From contig CM071568.1 in the NCBI GenBank assembly GCA_036426205.1, positions 121,134,225 to 121,198,224 on the forward strand: DNA of 64,000 nucleotides, given 5' to 3'. Positions 22,815 through 34,689 of the stretch are shown one piece after another. The position numbers and the translations under genes are program-made. The DNA comes from Ascaphus truei. Lineage: Eukaryota > Chordata > Amphibia > Anura > Ascaphidae. The notes beneath the pieces are model-generated. The model ran no database searches and was not told the DNA's origin. It worked only from the letters and a program-made list of their open reading frames with translations. The first letter of the stretch is position 1; each line of letters opens with the position of its first letter.

Positions 22815-22916
22815 GGGTATGTTTTCATTGCTCACCGTCATACTGGAGTGTTCCCAACGGAAGAATTATTACAAAATTATTGGGACTCATATGTTTTGAT
22901 GCACCGGTTACCCACT

Positions 22917-23600
22917 TAAAGCTCCATAAAATGAAAAAGCAAAAGCTAGAACCTGTAAAAATAAAGATGACATCAAATAGTGACCCTGCTCCTAATATTG
23001 CAGAAATATACTGTCAAGATGTGGATCAACTAATAGAAAGTCAACCTACAGCAGGTCTGAAGTAGAGACAGCCATAGAGATCTCAAAACTATTGATGTTT
23101 ATTACTGACATATAATACCCAGAAATAAAAGTACACATTCAAACAGCTTTCCACCAAATAGATCTTCATTCACAAAGCATTGACAAGGTAGAAAAGAAAA
23201 CAAACACTTGTGAAGAGAGCATTCAAAACATCCAAGAAATAGTGGATACACAAGGAAGTGATTCAAAGCCTTCCAGATAAAATAGAAGATCTAGAAAACA
23301 GTAGTAGGGATCATTTAAGCGTTATTGGTCGTCCTGAGAAAATAAAAGACAGAAGAGCTGACAACAATTATTTCCGAATGGCTACCCCAACAATTGGACA
23401 TAGCCCCTCATAAAAAAAAAAATCAATAACAATTGATAGACCCAGGATGACAAGGGCAGTCTGCTAAACAAAGACCAGTTATTATGAGGGATGGGAATAA
23501 ATTACAGAACAGGTTATTCAAATTTGATAGATTTTTAAATTCAAATGGCAAAAGATGATCATTTTCCAAGATTTATCAGCACAAACAACTGCAAAAGGAA
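22917..23600 (+). pseudogene. L1-type LINE ORF1 relic
   Basis: Disrupted frames contain DKIEDLENSSRDHLSVIGRPEK, matching the L1 ORF1p pattern 'IEDLENRSRRNNIRIIGLPE', followed by the equivalent of 'EWLPQQL' and, in a shifted frame, RPVIMRDGNKLQNRLFKFDR, comparable to the RNA-binding C-terminal domain. Multiple stops occur upstream (e.g. after GLK at ~23063). ORF2 is absent. Assignment rests on the conserved ORF1p motif. Confidence 0.6.
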
Positions 23601-23943
23601 TCCATTCTATCCATTCTATCTGTAAAGTTTTACTGTAAAGTTTGCTTTCCTTTACTTAAACAAAGTAAACTTAAACTTTACTATCTAAATTACGGGTACT
23701 TGGCAACAATTCAACTCTCTTCTGTGATGCACCTGAAAATATCACTTCAAGTTTGATCAAACTCAATAAAATCAAACACCCAAAAAAACTGTTTATCCAG
23801 CAATTAATGTCGAGGTATGTATGTATGTATGTATATATGTCTTTATTTATGTGTTTGTGCTCAAGTATCACTATTCTTTTTTTTTTTTTTTTTCCCCCAT
23901 ATATTTGCATTGTTTAGGTGTGCAGTACATCCACTATCTTATG

Positions 23944-24620
23944 TTTATCTATATAGCGCCATTAATGTACATAGCGCTTCACAGTAGTAATACACGTGAC
24001 AATCATATAAATCAGTGGTGTGTGAGATTGTTCCGGGGGGGGGAGGGAGGGGTTGCAGAGGCCCCGCGCTCTTCCCCCAAGGCATTTAAATTAATCCCGG
24101 GAGGTCGCGTAAGGCCTCTCCAACTTCACTCACCTTCTCTTCAGCGACGCAGGGTCATGTTACGTTGCCATGGCGATGTCATTTGACACCGGAGACAAGG
24201 TAAGGGAGGGGGGCGCGAGTAGGGAGGGAAGCAGGCAGGGGGCGCAGCAGGGAAAGATTGCGCACCCCTGAATTATAAATAACAAATAATACAAATAACA
24301 GATCATGGGAATTAATGCTTCAGACTTAAAAATTAGGAAGAGGAGTCCCTGCTCCGAAGAGCATACAATCGAATTGGTCGGTAGGAAGGACGTACAGAGA
24401 CAGTAGGAGGGCGTTCTGGTAAGTGCGTCTGCAAGGGGCCAAGCTTTATTTATCAAGTGTATAGTATTAGCCGTGGAGCTACTCGTACAGTATGCTTCAT
24501 TAAACAGCTGGGTCTTAAAGGTGGATAGAGAGGGTGCTAGTCGGGTACTGAGGGGAAGGGCATTCCAGAGGTGTGGGGCAGTCAGTGAGAAAGGTTTAAG
24601 GCAGAAGAGGGCTTTAGATA
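23944..24620 (+). repeat. Interspersed repeat ('atatagcgcc' family) interrupted by a hAT MITE
   Basis: Left part 23944-24012 (ctatatagcgccattaatgt) continues after the insertion at 24271 (ataacagatcatgggaatta ... gtccctgctccgaagagcat ... agctgggtcttaaaggtgga). A short related piece lies at 54385-54545 (tatagcgctgacag...ggtccctgccctgtacagctt). SINE- or LINE-tail-like; no coding sequence. Confidence 0.6.
24013..24270 (+). mobile_element. hAT-type GC-rich MITE, copy 2 (complete)
   Basis: Begins CAGTGGTGTGTGAGATTG and ends TTGCGCACCCCTG. It shares the block gttgcagaggccccgcgctc with copies at 3563, 39283 and 55342. It splits the 'atatagcgcc' repeat; flanks ATATAAAT and ATTATAAAT are compatible with a decayed 8-bp duplication. 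Confidence 0.75.
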
Positions 24621-24639
24621 CAAAGGGGGTAGATACAAA

Positions 24640-25860
24640 GGTCTCTGATTAGTAAAATATTGGTCATTATCTCCATTATGATCTGTAAAGTTCATATTGT
24701 CACTGTTATATTTTACTTTGCTTGGTTTATATAGTATGTTAAAATTGAAATGTGTTGCTTATGGTATAGTCTTGGCTGCTTAGTTAATATGTTTTAAAAA
24801 AGAACGTCGTACTTATAAAATGGTCTTAAATTGTTTTGCAGATTTTTTTCCCCCCACAATTGAACCCAGGCCTTTGGCTGGCAGAGGCAGTGGATGACAC
24901 TTGTAATTTACTTTGTACTTAGGACTTTAGTTCCCGAGGGTATCTGTTAAGGATCATTACCCATGACAAGCAACTCAGAAAAAGAAAGGAATATAACACT
25001 TATCACTAATCTAAAAATAATCTCCTGCAACATTAGCACGGTCTAAACTCTACTCTTAGTCTAAAAATGATTGAGTACTTTTTTCTTATCTCCACACATT
25101 GCCTTTCAGCAATAAACCCACTGGGCTGAGAAAGAACAGGCAAAACTAAAATACACCTGACTGCATTTGAGCCTCATTCACTTACAAAATAAATTGTTAT
25201 TATCTTTATCAAAAATCTCCAGTATTTCATACGTAGATGGTTTAAAGATCTGGTGGGTTATTCTGTGATTATTGAAGTAACCACTGAGAACCCAAGATAT
25301 ATATTGTTGTAAATATTTATGCCAAGAACTAACTAAATCATAGTGTTTTATTTTATACAAAATTGGTTCAACCTACACACATACTCTATACCCATGGTGC
25401 CTCATCTCTTGGCAAAACATTTATTTGTTTCCTTGCGTACACCAAGTTAATACACACATTGATCAAATATTGGTGTCAGAGCAAGATAGAAATTATACTA
25501 ATTTTGGATCATGCTACAATAAAATTTTAACATAAAATAAGCGAACCCGAAACTATTCTTTCGAAACTAGAGAATGCCAATGTACCTGTACAATAGCAAT
25601 TAGTTTAAAGCCTTCAGCAAATACATGGTTGAATTTCTCAAACGATCATGTTCAACTCAAAGATGACCCAACTTTGTTCTGGAAGTCACACGTGTTGCTG
25701 AGGCCATATTATATCATATATATATTATATCTATATATATATATATCTCCTAATCCCATTATTGTCAAAGAGCAAGGGTCTTGATTGTGTACTTCTAGAA
25801 AGTGTCTTGACAAACTGTGTAATCGGAAGCCCCGTATTATGTTCCAACCACATATCTTGT
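24640..25860. other. Intron with no recognisable feature
   Basis: AT-rich sequence without coding or repeat signatures that I can name, apart from a short (TA)n run at ~25715-25746. Confidence 0.5.
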
Positions 25861-26014
25861 GGAGCACTAACCAATGCAAATATCACAAGGTGGCCCCGTA
25901 AAAAAAGATTTTTTATTGAAGTCTCCTAGACCCATGGAAAATACGCATTTGTTTTTTCAATAAAATATCTTTTTTACGGTGCCACCTTGTGATATTTGCA
26001 TTGGTTAGTGCTCC
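25861..26014. repeat. Hairpin element (59-nt arms)
   Basis: 25861-25920 and 25956-26014 are nearly perfect reverse complements (GGAGCACTAACCAATGCAAA ... TTTGCATTGGTTAGTGCTCC), separated by a ~35-nt loop. Could be a small foldback MITE; transcripts across it would fold into a long hairpin. Confidence 0.85.
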
Positions 26015-26369
26015 ATTTTTCATTTTCAACTTCTGTATTCATTGTTACGGATTGCACACCTAGGACTGGCTGGGACTCATGAAGGACGGGGGGCACACAC
26101 GAAGAAAGATCAAGGTATTGGCACTGGGCTTATTTTTGATATGTTGTAGTCCTTTCATTCTGCCATGGATATACCTTGTTACAGTGATTTTTGCCAATTT
26201 TGTGATTACTGCGGGATTTCTCACTAGACCAAGAACCATATTACTATTCTGTCATATATAACTGCTTCAAGTGCCCGTTCAAGCCCAGTTTAAAGCTGTC
26301 CTGCCTGCATTTATTATACTGCATAATAGTCTGTGGGAGGGTCTGTTTAGCTGAGCACCATTTTCTGGA

Positions 26370-27023
26370 CTTTACTCATCAACAACCTGTCTGATGCCCT
26401 TCATAAGGACCCCATAATCACGTTCATTTTAAAATCTGAGTACTATGTTTTAGCTGCTATACTAGGTCCACAATTTAAAAACAAACTGCTCTCTCCCAAT
26501 AACTTGTCAACCTAGTGTCTGAAGAAATGCTATACTTTTTTAAACCTGGTGAGGCTGTATCACCCAGCGCTCCTGCTTGTCTAACTGCTACTGCTGTTTT
26601 TTCTCCAGTCGTCGTCTTCTACCAGTCACCAACAAGCTAAAAAAAACCTCTCAATTTTAGGTGCGACATTGTGACATTTTCAGTCTTTGAAGAAATGGCA
26701 GCAGATAGTGCTGAGGTTTCAGAGGCCTACTAAGGGTTCCAGTATGATGGATGACTCTTTTACAGATGAAATAAGTCTTAACAAGAGAGGTTTTTCTTTT
26801 ACGTCCTAGGTTATAAAAAGGACTGTGGAATTGTCCTTTTGAGTTGTTTCTGCACCAGTTAAGCTGTCCTCCTTCCAGTGCCTATTCTGTATGAATATTT
26901 GACATTGCTGGCAGGATTGTTGGTGAGCGTCGCAGGATACTCTTGCTCCAAAATGTGGAAAAGTTGGTACTTATTAAAATAAACCACAACCTGTTTGACG
27001 ACGATGGTGCAAAAATGAATTAA
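26370..27023 (+). pseudogene. hAT transposase C-terminal relic
   Basis: Broken frames give YYVLAAILGPQFKNKLL near 26440, equivalent to the hAT 'LAAxLDPRFK' motif, and near 26870-27000 PPSSAYSV, stop, IFDIAGRIVGERRRILL then NVEKLVLIKIN, the hAT dimerisation domain. The frame ends with NLFDDDGAKMN and TAA. Several stops and a frameshift make it a pseudogene. Its stop codon coincides with the TTAA target of the next MITE. Confidence 0.75.
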
Positions 27024-27375
27024 AAAGCAGCAGTCCAATCTCAATTTTTTTTTTTAACTTGATTGAAATTGTGGGGTTTTGCACTGAGCAGTAATGTTTT
27101 TAGCTTCCAGGACCCCTTGATTCCTGAGATACATACAGTTTTATAAGCCGCTGCTCTCTCAAGTTAAAACCTACATGCCGGCTGGTGTTGAACAATAGGA
27201 AGCAACCAATGAAGCTGTGGTTTCCTATTGGCCTGTGGGACCCTTGAGATTGAATTCCTGGTGGCCACTTTAAATACAGGCACAGAAAACTAAGTATTTC
27301 GGAAACTGGGTGGTAGCCCCCAGCAACAATACCATTTTAAAAATGTTTAAATTAGAGCAAATTGGGAAGGCTGCT
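27024..27375. mobile_element. TTAA-flanked MITE, second type
   Basis: TTAA at 27020-27023 and 27376-27379. Inverted ends AAAGCAGCAGTCC left and GGAAGGCTGCT right. The interior resembles the foldback repeat at 510-716 (gagatacata, caataggaagc, ctattggcctg). No transposase. Confidence 0.6.
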
Positions 27376-27939
27376 TTAAAAAAATATTACAATTTCAGCT
27401 TGGATGATGATTGTGACTTAAACAATGAGGAGGATATCTAAAAGGAGTCCCCCTCGTTATTGACTGACAGTGGAGTTGAAAACATATAGTATTTCATAAA
27501 TATTATTTTAGTTTCTTAATTGTTTCTCTTAATGGTTTGTGAAGTTATTTTAGTATTCTCCTGCTTATTTTGTGTTTTTTCCATAATGAAATAAAAATAT
27601 GATTATTTTTTTTGGAACCACAACAAAACACCAGTGAAAGTGCCCAACTTTAGTTATTAGCCTGGATAATAAGAAACACTAGTTTTCAGTGACTTTGGTC
27701 CCTTGGTTCCGACATGCTGGTACTGCATGCTCCGTACTTAGAGTAAAATATGCTGTGATGTATACTATGTTAAAACTAATGTATAATATATTGTACATGT
27801 ACAAATGCTGTACCCCACCCTCCTCCCTTGCCTCCACGCCCTGTGATATTACCCAATTACATGTATCGCTGTTCCCCATTCCTTTTTCTTTTGTCTATCG
27901 CCCTCCTCGATAAACCTGCAAAACAATTAATACAAATCT

Positions 27940-28660
27940 AAGTGTAGCGTTGCTTCCTCCTCCCCCCCCCTCCACCCCCTCTGGGAGATCTTGCCCTGCT
28001 ACAGGTCTGTGTGGTGCTGGTTACCTGTGAGGGTCCAAGAGAGATGAGCTCCCGCGATTGTAAGGGGAAACAAGACAGGCTTTTGGTGATCCTCAGACTC
28101 TGTTTGGTGTCATCAGCACCTCCAGTCACAGTAGGCTTCAGGGATCCTGAAGACCGTCCCCACCATGACAAATATCTCTAATACACCTACCCAATAGACT
28201 GTTACTTAAGCAGGAGTATATAAAAATGGATCTTTATTCAGGCAGCTTGTATTGGAGATTGGGTCCCAGACCCCTTGATGGTGCTGGCCCTCTGGCAATA
28301 TGGAGGCCTTGTGCTCTGCACAGATCTTGGTTGCATCTCTGCTCCAGGAGGAGCTGGAGGCATGTCTCAACCCCAGGAGGAGCTGAGCTGGACTCTTTCT
28401 CCCAGCCGGGAGAGACTCAGAGCTCCACTCCTCTACCCCATAGGGAGGAGATCTGGACTAAAACAATTTGGAACACGTCCTCCCCCAGAGGGCACAGGGT
28501 CTGCACCAGGATTGGTTGTACACAGACTCCCATTCACCTCCATCCCGTCACTCAGAGAGGCAGCATGAGGAGGGGTAAACCCACAGGATAGCCTGTCACT
28601 GCCTGTAGCTATCAGAACTTACGTGACAGGAAGGCAGAAAGATAGTCTGGACCAGCCATG
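27940..28660 (-). repeat. Possible solo-LTR-like repeat
   Basis: A ~0.7-kb GC-rich block starting AAGTGTAGCG with a minus-strand AATAAA near 28235. Layout resembles 41960-42648 (similar terminus, mid-element AATAAA on the minus strand). No internal retroviral or gypsy genes are present. LTR identity is inference. Confidence 0.3.
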
Positions 28661-28679
28661 GCTATATAAGTAATAATAA

Positions 28680-30376
28680 TAATTTTAAAAATAGGATTGC
28701 TAACTGTTCCATCTTTGCTGAAAGTTAGTTAAAAAGAAAACACTAAAGCTTTGAGAGCCTAGTGATGAAAACAGTGACACCCACTTCTACTCCGCATGTT
28801 TATGCACAGTTTCAGTCTATTTAGTGTAACCTTTACGATGTTGATGTGACCTGTGGATTGTTCCTAATCCATATGGATGGATGCATTATCAGAGCTTTTC
28901 TATTCTGCACTTTATACAGTGTTTGTCACACATTTACCGACCATAACCGTATGTCTTAATTGTAGGTTAATATCTGGTCTTATATTGAATATCCTTAATT
29001 ATTGGTTTAAATGTATCAAAGCTTTCTGATTAGTCTATACTCTGGGAATTAATGGCAAAGGAAAGCACCATTTTTTTTAAACTGTAACAGATTCGGTGAA
29101 TATAAAATAAATGTAAATATGAAACTAAGCAAAACAAAGTCAGCCTATAATAATTTATTTAGAACATAGTATTTACTGAACTATTAATCATCTGGAGAAT
29201 TGTAGGCTTCAACAGCTCCAGCCAAGGCACTGGTGGCCAGGAAATTCCCTGTTCTTCAGAAAATTGCTGCTGATGCAGTAGGGGTGATGGCAGCACACAA
29301 CAAAATGTTTAAGATATTTAATGGGGGTGATAAATAAAGGGCACATGTAGGGAAGCCTACAGTCAATCCTACTTGTCCAAAACTCCTAAACTAACCTCTT
29401 ATCCTGTGCAGGAGAAGCTTTGCAGAAACTGGCACTGGACAGTTCTAATCGGCATGGTATAAAATGTGGTACCTTCCAAGGCATTGTAAAAAATGAAGGG
29501 TTAAAAAAATGCAGCCAACCCCTGAATTTTTTTGGGGGGGATTCTATTGTCATTTTGTTTTCTAATTTCTATTTTATTACAATGATCATTTTCTAATTCG
29601 TAGAATGATAAATTAACAACACCAACGCCTCAAATGATTTGGAGTTCACATTAAACTAAGAAGGGACAAGCCCAACACTCTCACATTGTTTCGACTTTAT
29701 ACCTGCATCAGTTACGTGTGCAAATAGATACATACTTGCATTTCAAATCAGACATTTGAAGCACTAAATAATCTGTCCCTGACCAGCGAATGGAAACTTT
29801 TAAGCATAATTTTAGTAGCAGGCAGAAGTGTCTTAAATAAGTGAATGTAATATGCCAATCTAGTTCACTGATATAAGGGATGAAATGACAGATCTTGCTT
29901 AAAGAAGATATCTGGAGACATTCCTTCTCTATAATTACAATCTGTTTTTCTTATCTCAATGTAATGTAAATAGTAGATTTGGTAGAAAATACTGTTGCAT
30001 ATTGTGACTTTCCTTTAGTATTTTGTCGTACCAAATATAAGCATTACAGTGTACTAATAAATATTCCGCTTCATGCTAGTACTACATCATTATGGAAGTA
30101 TGATGTATGAATCATTACACACTTTAATGGACCTGAATCAGTCAGTATGTGCTACTGCTTAATAAACTGATTTACTGTAAAACATAGCCAAATAGTAAGT
30201 AAATATAATGGTCAGTTAATACAAGGGCCTTGGGTGCTACAGAGTTTGCAGTCAAACTGCGCTATTTAGATAATCTGCAACACGGGATTCTTTTTGGCAC
30301 TGAAGGGGTGTATTCTATTTGAATATCTTTGGGAAATCTGGTGACTTTTTTTTTCTCCTTTTATTGTCATTTATAG
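28680..30376. other. Intron proximal to the first ATP9B exon; one weak hammerhead-like motif near 29690-29725
   Basis: AT-rich, largely unremarkable. Minus strand near 29725-29690 reads CTGATGC ... GTC GAAA CAATGT, which resembles a Penelope-like end with a one-base core change, but stems I and II are not convincing. Confidence 0.4.
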
Positions 30377-30471
30377 GTTCATGTTTTATTCGAACTGATC
30401 AGCTAGACGGTGAAACAGATTGGAAGCTGAAAATTGCTGTGAGCTGTACGCAGAGATTACCAGCTTTGGGA
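30377..30471 (+). CDS. ATP9B: ATP9B exon, actuator domain with DGET motif
   Basis: 95-bp exon encoding, with the split first codon, [19 protein letters not shown] and then [17 protein letters not shown] is the A-domain loop needed for dephosphorylation in P-type ATPases; [16 protein letters not shown] is typical of the class-2 P4-ATPases ATP9A/ATP9B (yeast Neo1 relatives). These are Golgi/endosomal proteins, probable lipid flippases that do not need a CDC50 subunit. VSCTQ.LPALG fits ATP9B rather than ATP9A. Acceptor TTTATAG, donor GTAAGC; start phase 2, end phase 0. No stops or frameshifts. Confidence 0.93.
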
Positions 30472-31000
30472 GTAAGCACTGCATGTATTTTATACCCTTT
30501 TCCAGACAGATAATGATATAGAACTTTATTGATATTGTAACTAGTCTAACATGTGTAACGTGATGAATCTGTCACATCAATAATTATGTGATGTAACTGA
30601 TTCATGACCTGCTTTTGACACACTGCAGAATTTAACACACGCTTTTTAACATTTAGAATTTTTTAGCTTACATTATTTAGCAAGGTAAAAAAATCAATGG
30701 GACTAAACAAACATAGAGCACAGTAATAGTAGTAGTATGTGTAAAAACTAGAATATAGAAGGGAATGGAATTAATCACAGTCCGCAATATGCAACCCACA
30801 CTACATTTTGTGTGACCAATTTCATTATATATCTCGTTCATTTACATCCATTATTGTATGTACTGTATGTGTTTTCAGATCTGTTTAACTGCTTTAGTGT
30901 CAACCCTTCCAGCACTAAAGATCTTAAGAAAATGTCACCTTTTCTTTTTACGACTTTTATTTTTTTTGTAAAAAAAAAAAAGGTAAATCATCACATTTAA

Positions 31001-31256
31001 CCCTTTGGGGCACATCACAATCATGTGACAACTCTGAGCAGTCAGGTGATCGCACCGTCACTGATGACGGGAACGGAAGAGAAGTCCTCTCCGGTTCGCC
31101 TACAAGCTAGGTCGCGTTCAGTGCTCCACAAGAGTGCAGAACCCAATCTCCTCGGAAAAATGAACTAGGAAGCCCATGACTTAGCCACTGTGTCATGGGG
31201 ACACTGCAGTGCCAGACCATATGACGCGGTGCCTACGTCATAGGGCATCCAAAGTG
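31001..31256. mobile_element. piggyBac-like MITE with TTAA duplication
   Basis: TTAA at 30997-31000 and 31257-31260. Ends CCCTTTGGGGCAC and GCATCCAAAGTG are inverted and carry the CCY start usual for piggyBac termini. 256 bp, no coding capacity. The following 200 bp (31261-31460) are also GC-rich with an inverted GCAGCGATTGC/GCAATCGCTGC pair of unknown origin. Confidence 0.65.
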
Positions 31257-31529
31257 TTAAACTGCGTGCCAGCGCGTTACACAGCGTGTAAGCTTTTTCG
31301 GCCATGGCGCTGCGGACCATGTCTGCAGCGATTGCGCTGCGTGGAGTCCATACTTTGGACCCCCCCGAAGCGTTCTTTGGCCGGGAAGCAATCGCTGCAG
31401 TTGCAGCAACACAAACAGTAAGTCTTTACAGCAGTAATGCACGTGACATTTGGGGAATAAGCGCTTCATACATTAAAGTAGACATTTGGAAAAGGTTTTA
31501 TTTATTGTTAAACACTTGATTTAAAGATG

Positions 31530-33800
31530 AAGTAGTCCTTAGTAAATGTCTTCTGAAACTTGATACATTAGGAAGGCAGGCGTGATATACTGTATAGGGC
31601 AGCGACTGGTACACACTGAGCGTTTCTCAGAGTTAGCCCCCTGCTGTCAGAGAGAGATGAATTTATTGTTGCTTGCTGATGCAGAGGATACCATGAGCCA
31701 CATGTAATCCACTGCCACATAAGGGGTTAACATTCTTTATCTCACTCTTAATGCTTTGGCACCAATGGGTTTCCTTTCTTTGTAACACCTGCTGTTAAAA
31801 TAGTACAGAAATCTTGTATTTACACAACCACCCAATCACTGATATCAGGTTACAAATATTGCTTGATGGTTCTTTATCCCCAGCTTGGTCAGGTAATCAG
31901 CCATCTGATATTCTTTTGCATGTCTGCAGTGGCATAATAGTATATACTTATTATCAACTAGATTTCCACTATTGTATTTTCACCTGTGATATCCTATATC
32001 ACGTATACTGTATCTCTACACTGAAACTATACCTGGTTGCATCATAGTTTAAAAAAAAAATTATATACAGTTATTTAATGCTTCAGATTCAAAGTAGATA
32101 AAAGTGAGTGTTTGATCCTCAGAATAAAACCTAATTATTTAAACTTGAATTGTTGGCGAAAGTCATAAAAACAAAGTTTTTCCAAATCCCTTTAAGAAAA
32201 TGTCTCATTTTACATTATTCTTCTGTATATCAAATGTATAGTCTGGTTTAAATCACTGATGGGGAAGAACTTCAGAAACCTTTGAATTGAGCATAAAGGA
32301 CAGCACAGCATAACACTTATTTCTTTTTGCCTAGTCTTCCAATAATTCTTGAATGCCACCTGCTGGCCTATAGTTACAATCGCTGTGAGAACTGTGTCTC
32401 CTAAAGTTTTCATGTAGTGTACGTATCAGGATTTTAGGCTCAGATGTAACAGTAAGTTCAATGTCATTTTAGTTCCTAAATAGGAAAAAAGAGCATCAAA
32501 TATGTAAAAAATAAACAGCATACTTAGAAAACAAAGTGTGCTGTTTTAGTTATCAATACTGTACTGTATAATGTAGGGACCATTTTTTTTATGTCAGATA
32601 TATGAGCAAGAATGAAAAACACTATTAGCAGTTAATCTTAATTCTTTTAATGGACAACCATTCCGGTCCAAACCGTGCCTAAAATACAAGTTTTACTTCC
32701 CATTTCTGTGATGTTTCCTCCTTTCCTTCTGTTGCTTCTCTGTGTTATAGAGCCCGCTGACAGGGCTTAAACAAGCTTACACCAAATACAACAATAATAG
32801 CTACAAATGTAAACGCCGAGCTGTGGGATCGTAGGGTTTGACATATGTGTACACTTCTACAGATTTGCAAGTACATTTAGTTCAGGCCTACAACACATGC
32901 TGTCCGTAACTGTCAGTTATTTTGATTTCGATGTCTACCCGATGTAATGGATTGTGGGTATCGTGTATTGTCACGAGCCGTCTGTCTCATCATCTGCACA
33001 GCTCTGTAACTTTGTCCATGGTGACACCCTGAATAAATAACCCTGCTTCTGATCTTTTCTTAAAAGCAGATGATACCACCACCAAAGATGATCAGTGCAG
33101 ATTTTGTTGTCTTCCCAAACCACTTAGAATGATCAGACAATTAATTTTTCAACACGTCCTTTAATAATAGCTGCCTTGCAAGGCCGGCAGCATCCAGCTT
33201 AGGTTTCCTGTGGTTTAATACCCATAAGTAGGGCAGTATTTTTCTGTCTGCATTCATGTTGGGAGACATTTATTTCCATCTTATGTGATCAAGTAAATTT
33301 ATTAACAGCGGTGAGGTCACTGTAATTTTCAATAAATGGTGACTCGCTGATTTATATCAAGAGATCCATACAGCAGTAAACAATACCATTTACATTTAAT
33401 TAGTTGTATTGAACCAAAGGCAATTTTATCTGTAATGAACCACATGTTATGATTAAGGATGTATTTTAATGATCTTTAAGTTAGGTGAACAAATGTTGCC
33501 CTTGACCTAATGGAGGAGGTTTCCCTGTGTTATTGATAACCTCCCAGTCATTTCTGTATTAATATACTGACGCGTAAAGAAAAACATCCCCATTATCATG
33601 TCGTCTTCTAGTCGTTTTGTGACTAATGTAGATGGATGAAATACATCTCCCTGAGACCAGTGTTACTCTGCCTTTGTCATGCAGAGAGCCACTTTAGCAA
33701 TGAGTCAGGCCTCAATGGCCATATTAATTTGTTCCTTTGATGTTAGTACACCATGTAAATCAGCTAATGCTGTTGTGGGCCCTTGACCCTCTAAAATAAA
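31530..33800. other. Intron; possible conserved non-coding region at ~33060-33790
   Basis: No named repeat recognised from 31530 to 33800. The last ~700 bp are complex, non-repetitive, and dense in TAATTA, TGATTGA-like and CAATTAATT words, the look of a vertebrate developmental enhancer. Inference from composition only. Confidence 0.3.
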
Positions 33801-33851
33801 GACCCTTCAGTAGTACATTTGATTATCAATATACTTGTAGCTTCACTCTTC

Positions 33852-34520
33852 TTAGGCCTTGGTCCCGCTGCGGCCGGTGGCGTGCGCGGCCGCGGGCCAC
33901 CAGCACCTTACCCGAATGGTCCTTGTCCCCGCTGCCTCCTTCCGGCAGGGCTGACTGCGTACTGTGACGCGTCAGCCTGCCGGAGCTACCACCTCCTTGT
34001 GCTTTGCAGCGCTGACGCGTCACGTGGTGCATGCGTCAGCCAATGAGGGGAGTAGGAAGGAGCTACGGTGGGAGGGAGGCGGCTTGTGAGGGAAGTCTGA
34101 GGCAGCCGTGCATGGTTCTCCCTCTCCCCCCTCCCTCCAAACGGTAGGGGGGAAGTGTGTGTGTTGTGTGTGTGTGTTGTGTGTGTGTGGGGGGGGGGGG
34201 AGGGACGGGGGGACGCAAGAGGTCCGGAACCATTTGCAGGATGGGGGAACAAACTTCTGCTATTTATTTCCTAATTTGCTGGGAGCTGTATGTATTGTGG
34301 GCGGAATGAGCCCCTGTTTAGAACAGATTACCCTCCTCCCTGACACACAACATGGCCACGCCCCCCTCGTCATTGCCCCTGCCCACCCGACCCGTTTGGC
34401 AACACCCCCCCGCACGCAACACAGTTCACTGCAGACCGCAAATCTCGGTGCAGTGACTTGCACGCGCCGCCGGCAAGCAAGCTTGCCGTGCGGGTGCGTG
34501 CAGCGGAGCCTTAGGCTGAG
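33852..34520. mobile_element. GC-rich MITE with TTAGGCCTYGG ends, copy 2
   Basis: Starts TTAGGCCTTGGTCCCGCTGC; the right end GCAGCGGAGCCTTA is its imperfect complement. It holds G-runs ((TGTG)n then ~12 G at ~34190) and repeated GACGCGTCA steps. Long open frames on both strands here are composition artefacts. Not a CpG-island promoter as far as can be seen. Confidence 0.5.
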
Positions 34521-34689
34521 GCTATACACGTGACATTAGAGGAATAAGAATGTTTAGATCTATCCTCTTCAAACCTATGTGCAAGCACGTCTGCTCACAC
34601 CATATTACAAATCTTCTCGGGAGACCTCAGATCAGCTGCTCTGCCTCCTTCCCACTTGTTTGTAATTGCTGCAGTATCAAGCCACTCCG

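Larger units (their letters stand above)
1..30376 (+). other. ATP9B: ATP9B intron, right part (upstream of the first visible exon)
   Basis: The acceptor (...TTTATAG) ends at 30376, immediately before an ATP9B exon that begins inside a glycine codon. No upstream ATP9B exon could be recognised in this stretch, so the matching donor is presumably left of the window, making the intron at least 30 kb. It is densely packed with transposable elements, listed separately. That the whole stretch is one intron is inference: a short divergent exon, or one in the 33-base gap near 1.3 kb, could have been missed. Confidence 0.75.

Noticed and set aside
33819..34533. Long open frames and CpG richness as a gene or promoter island
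   Set aside because: They lie in a GC-rich MITE with inverted ends, read open on both strands, and show no domains.
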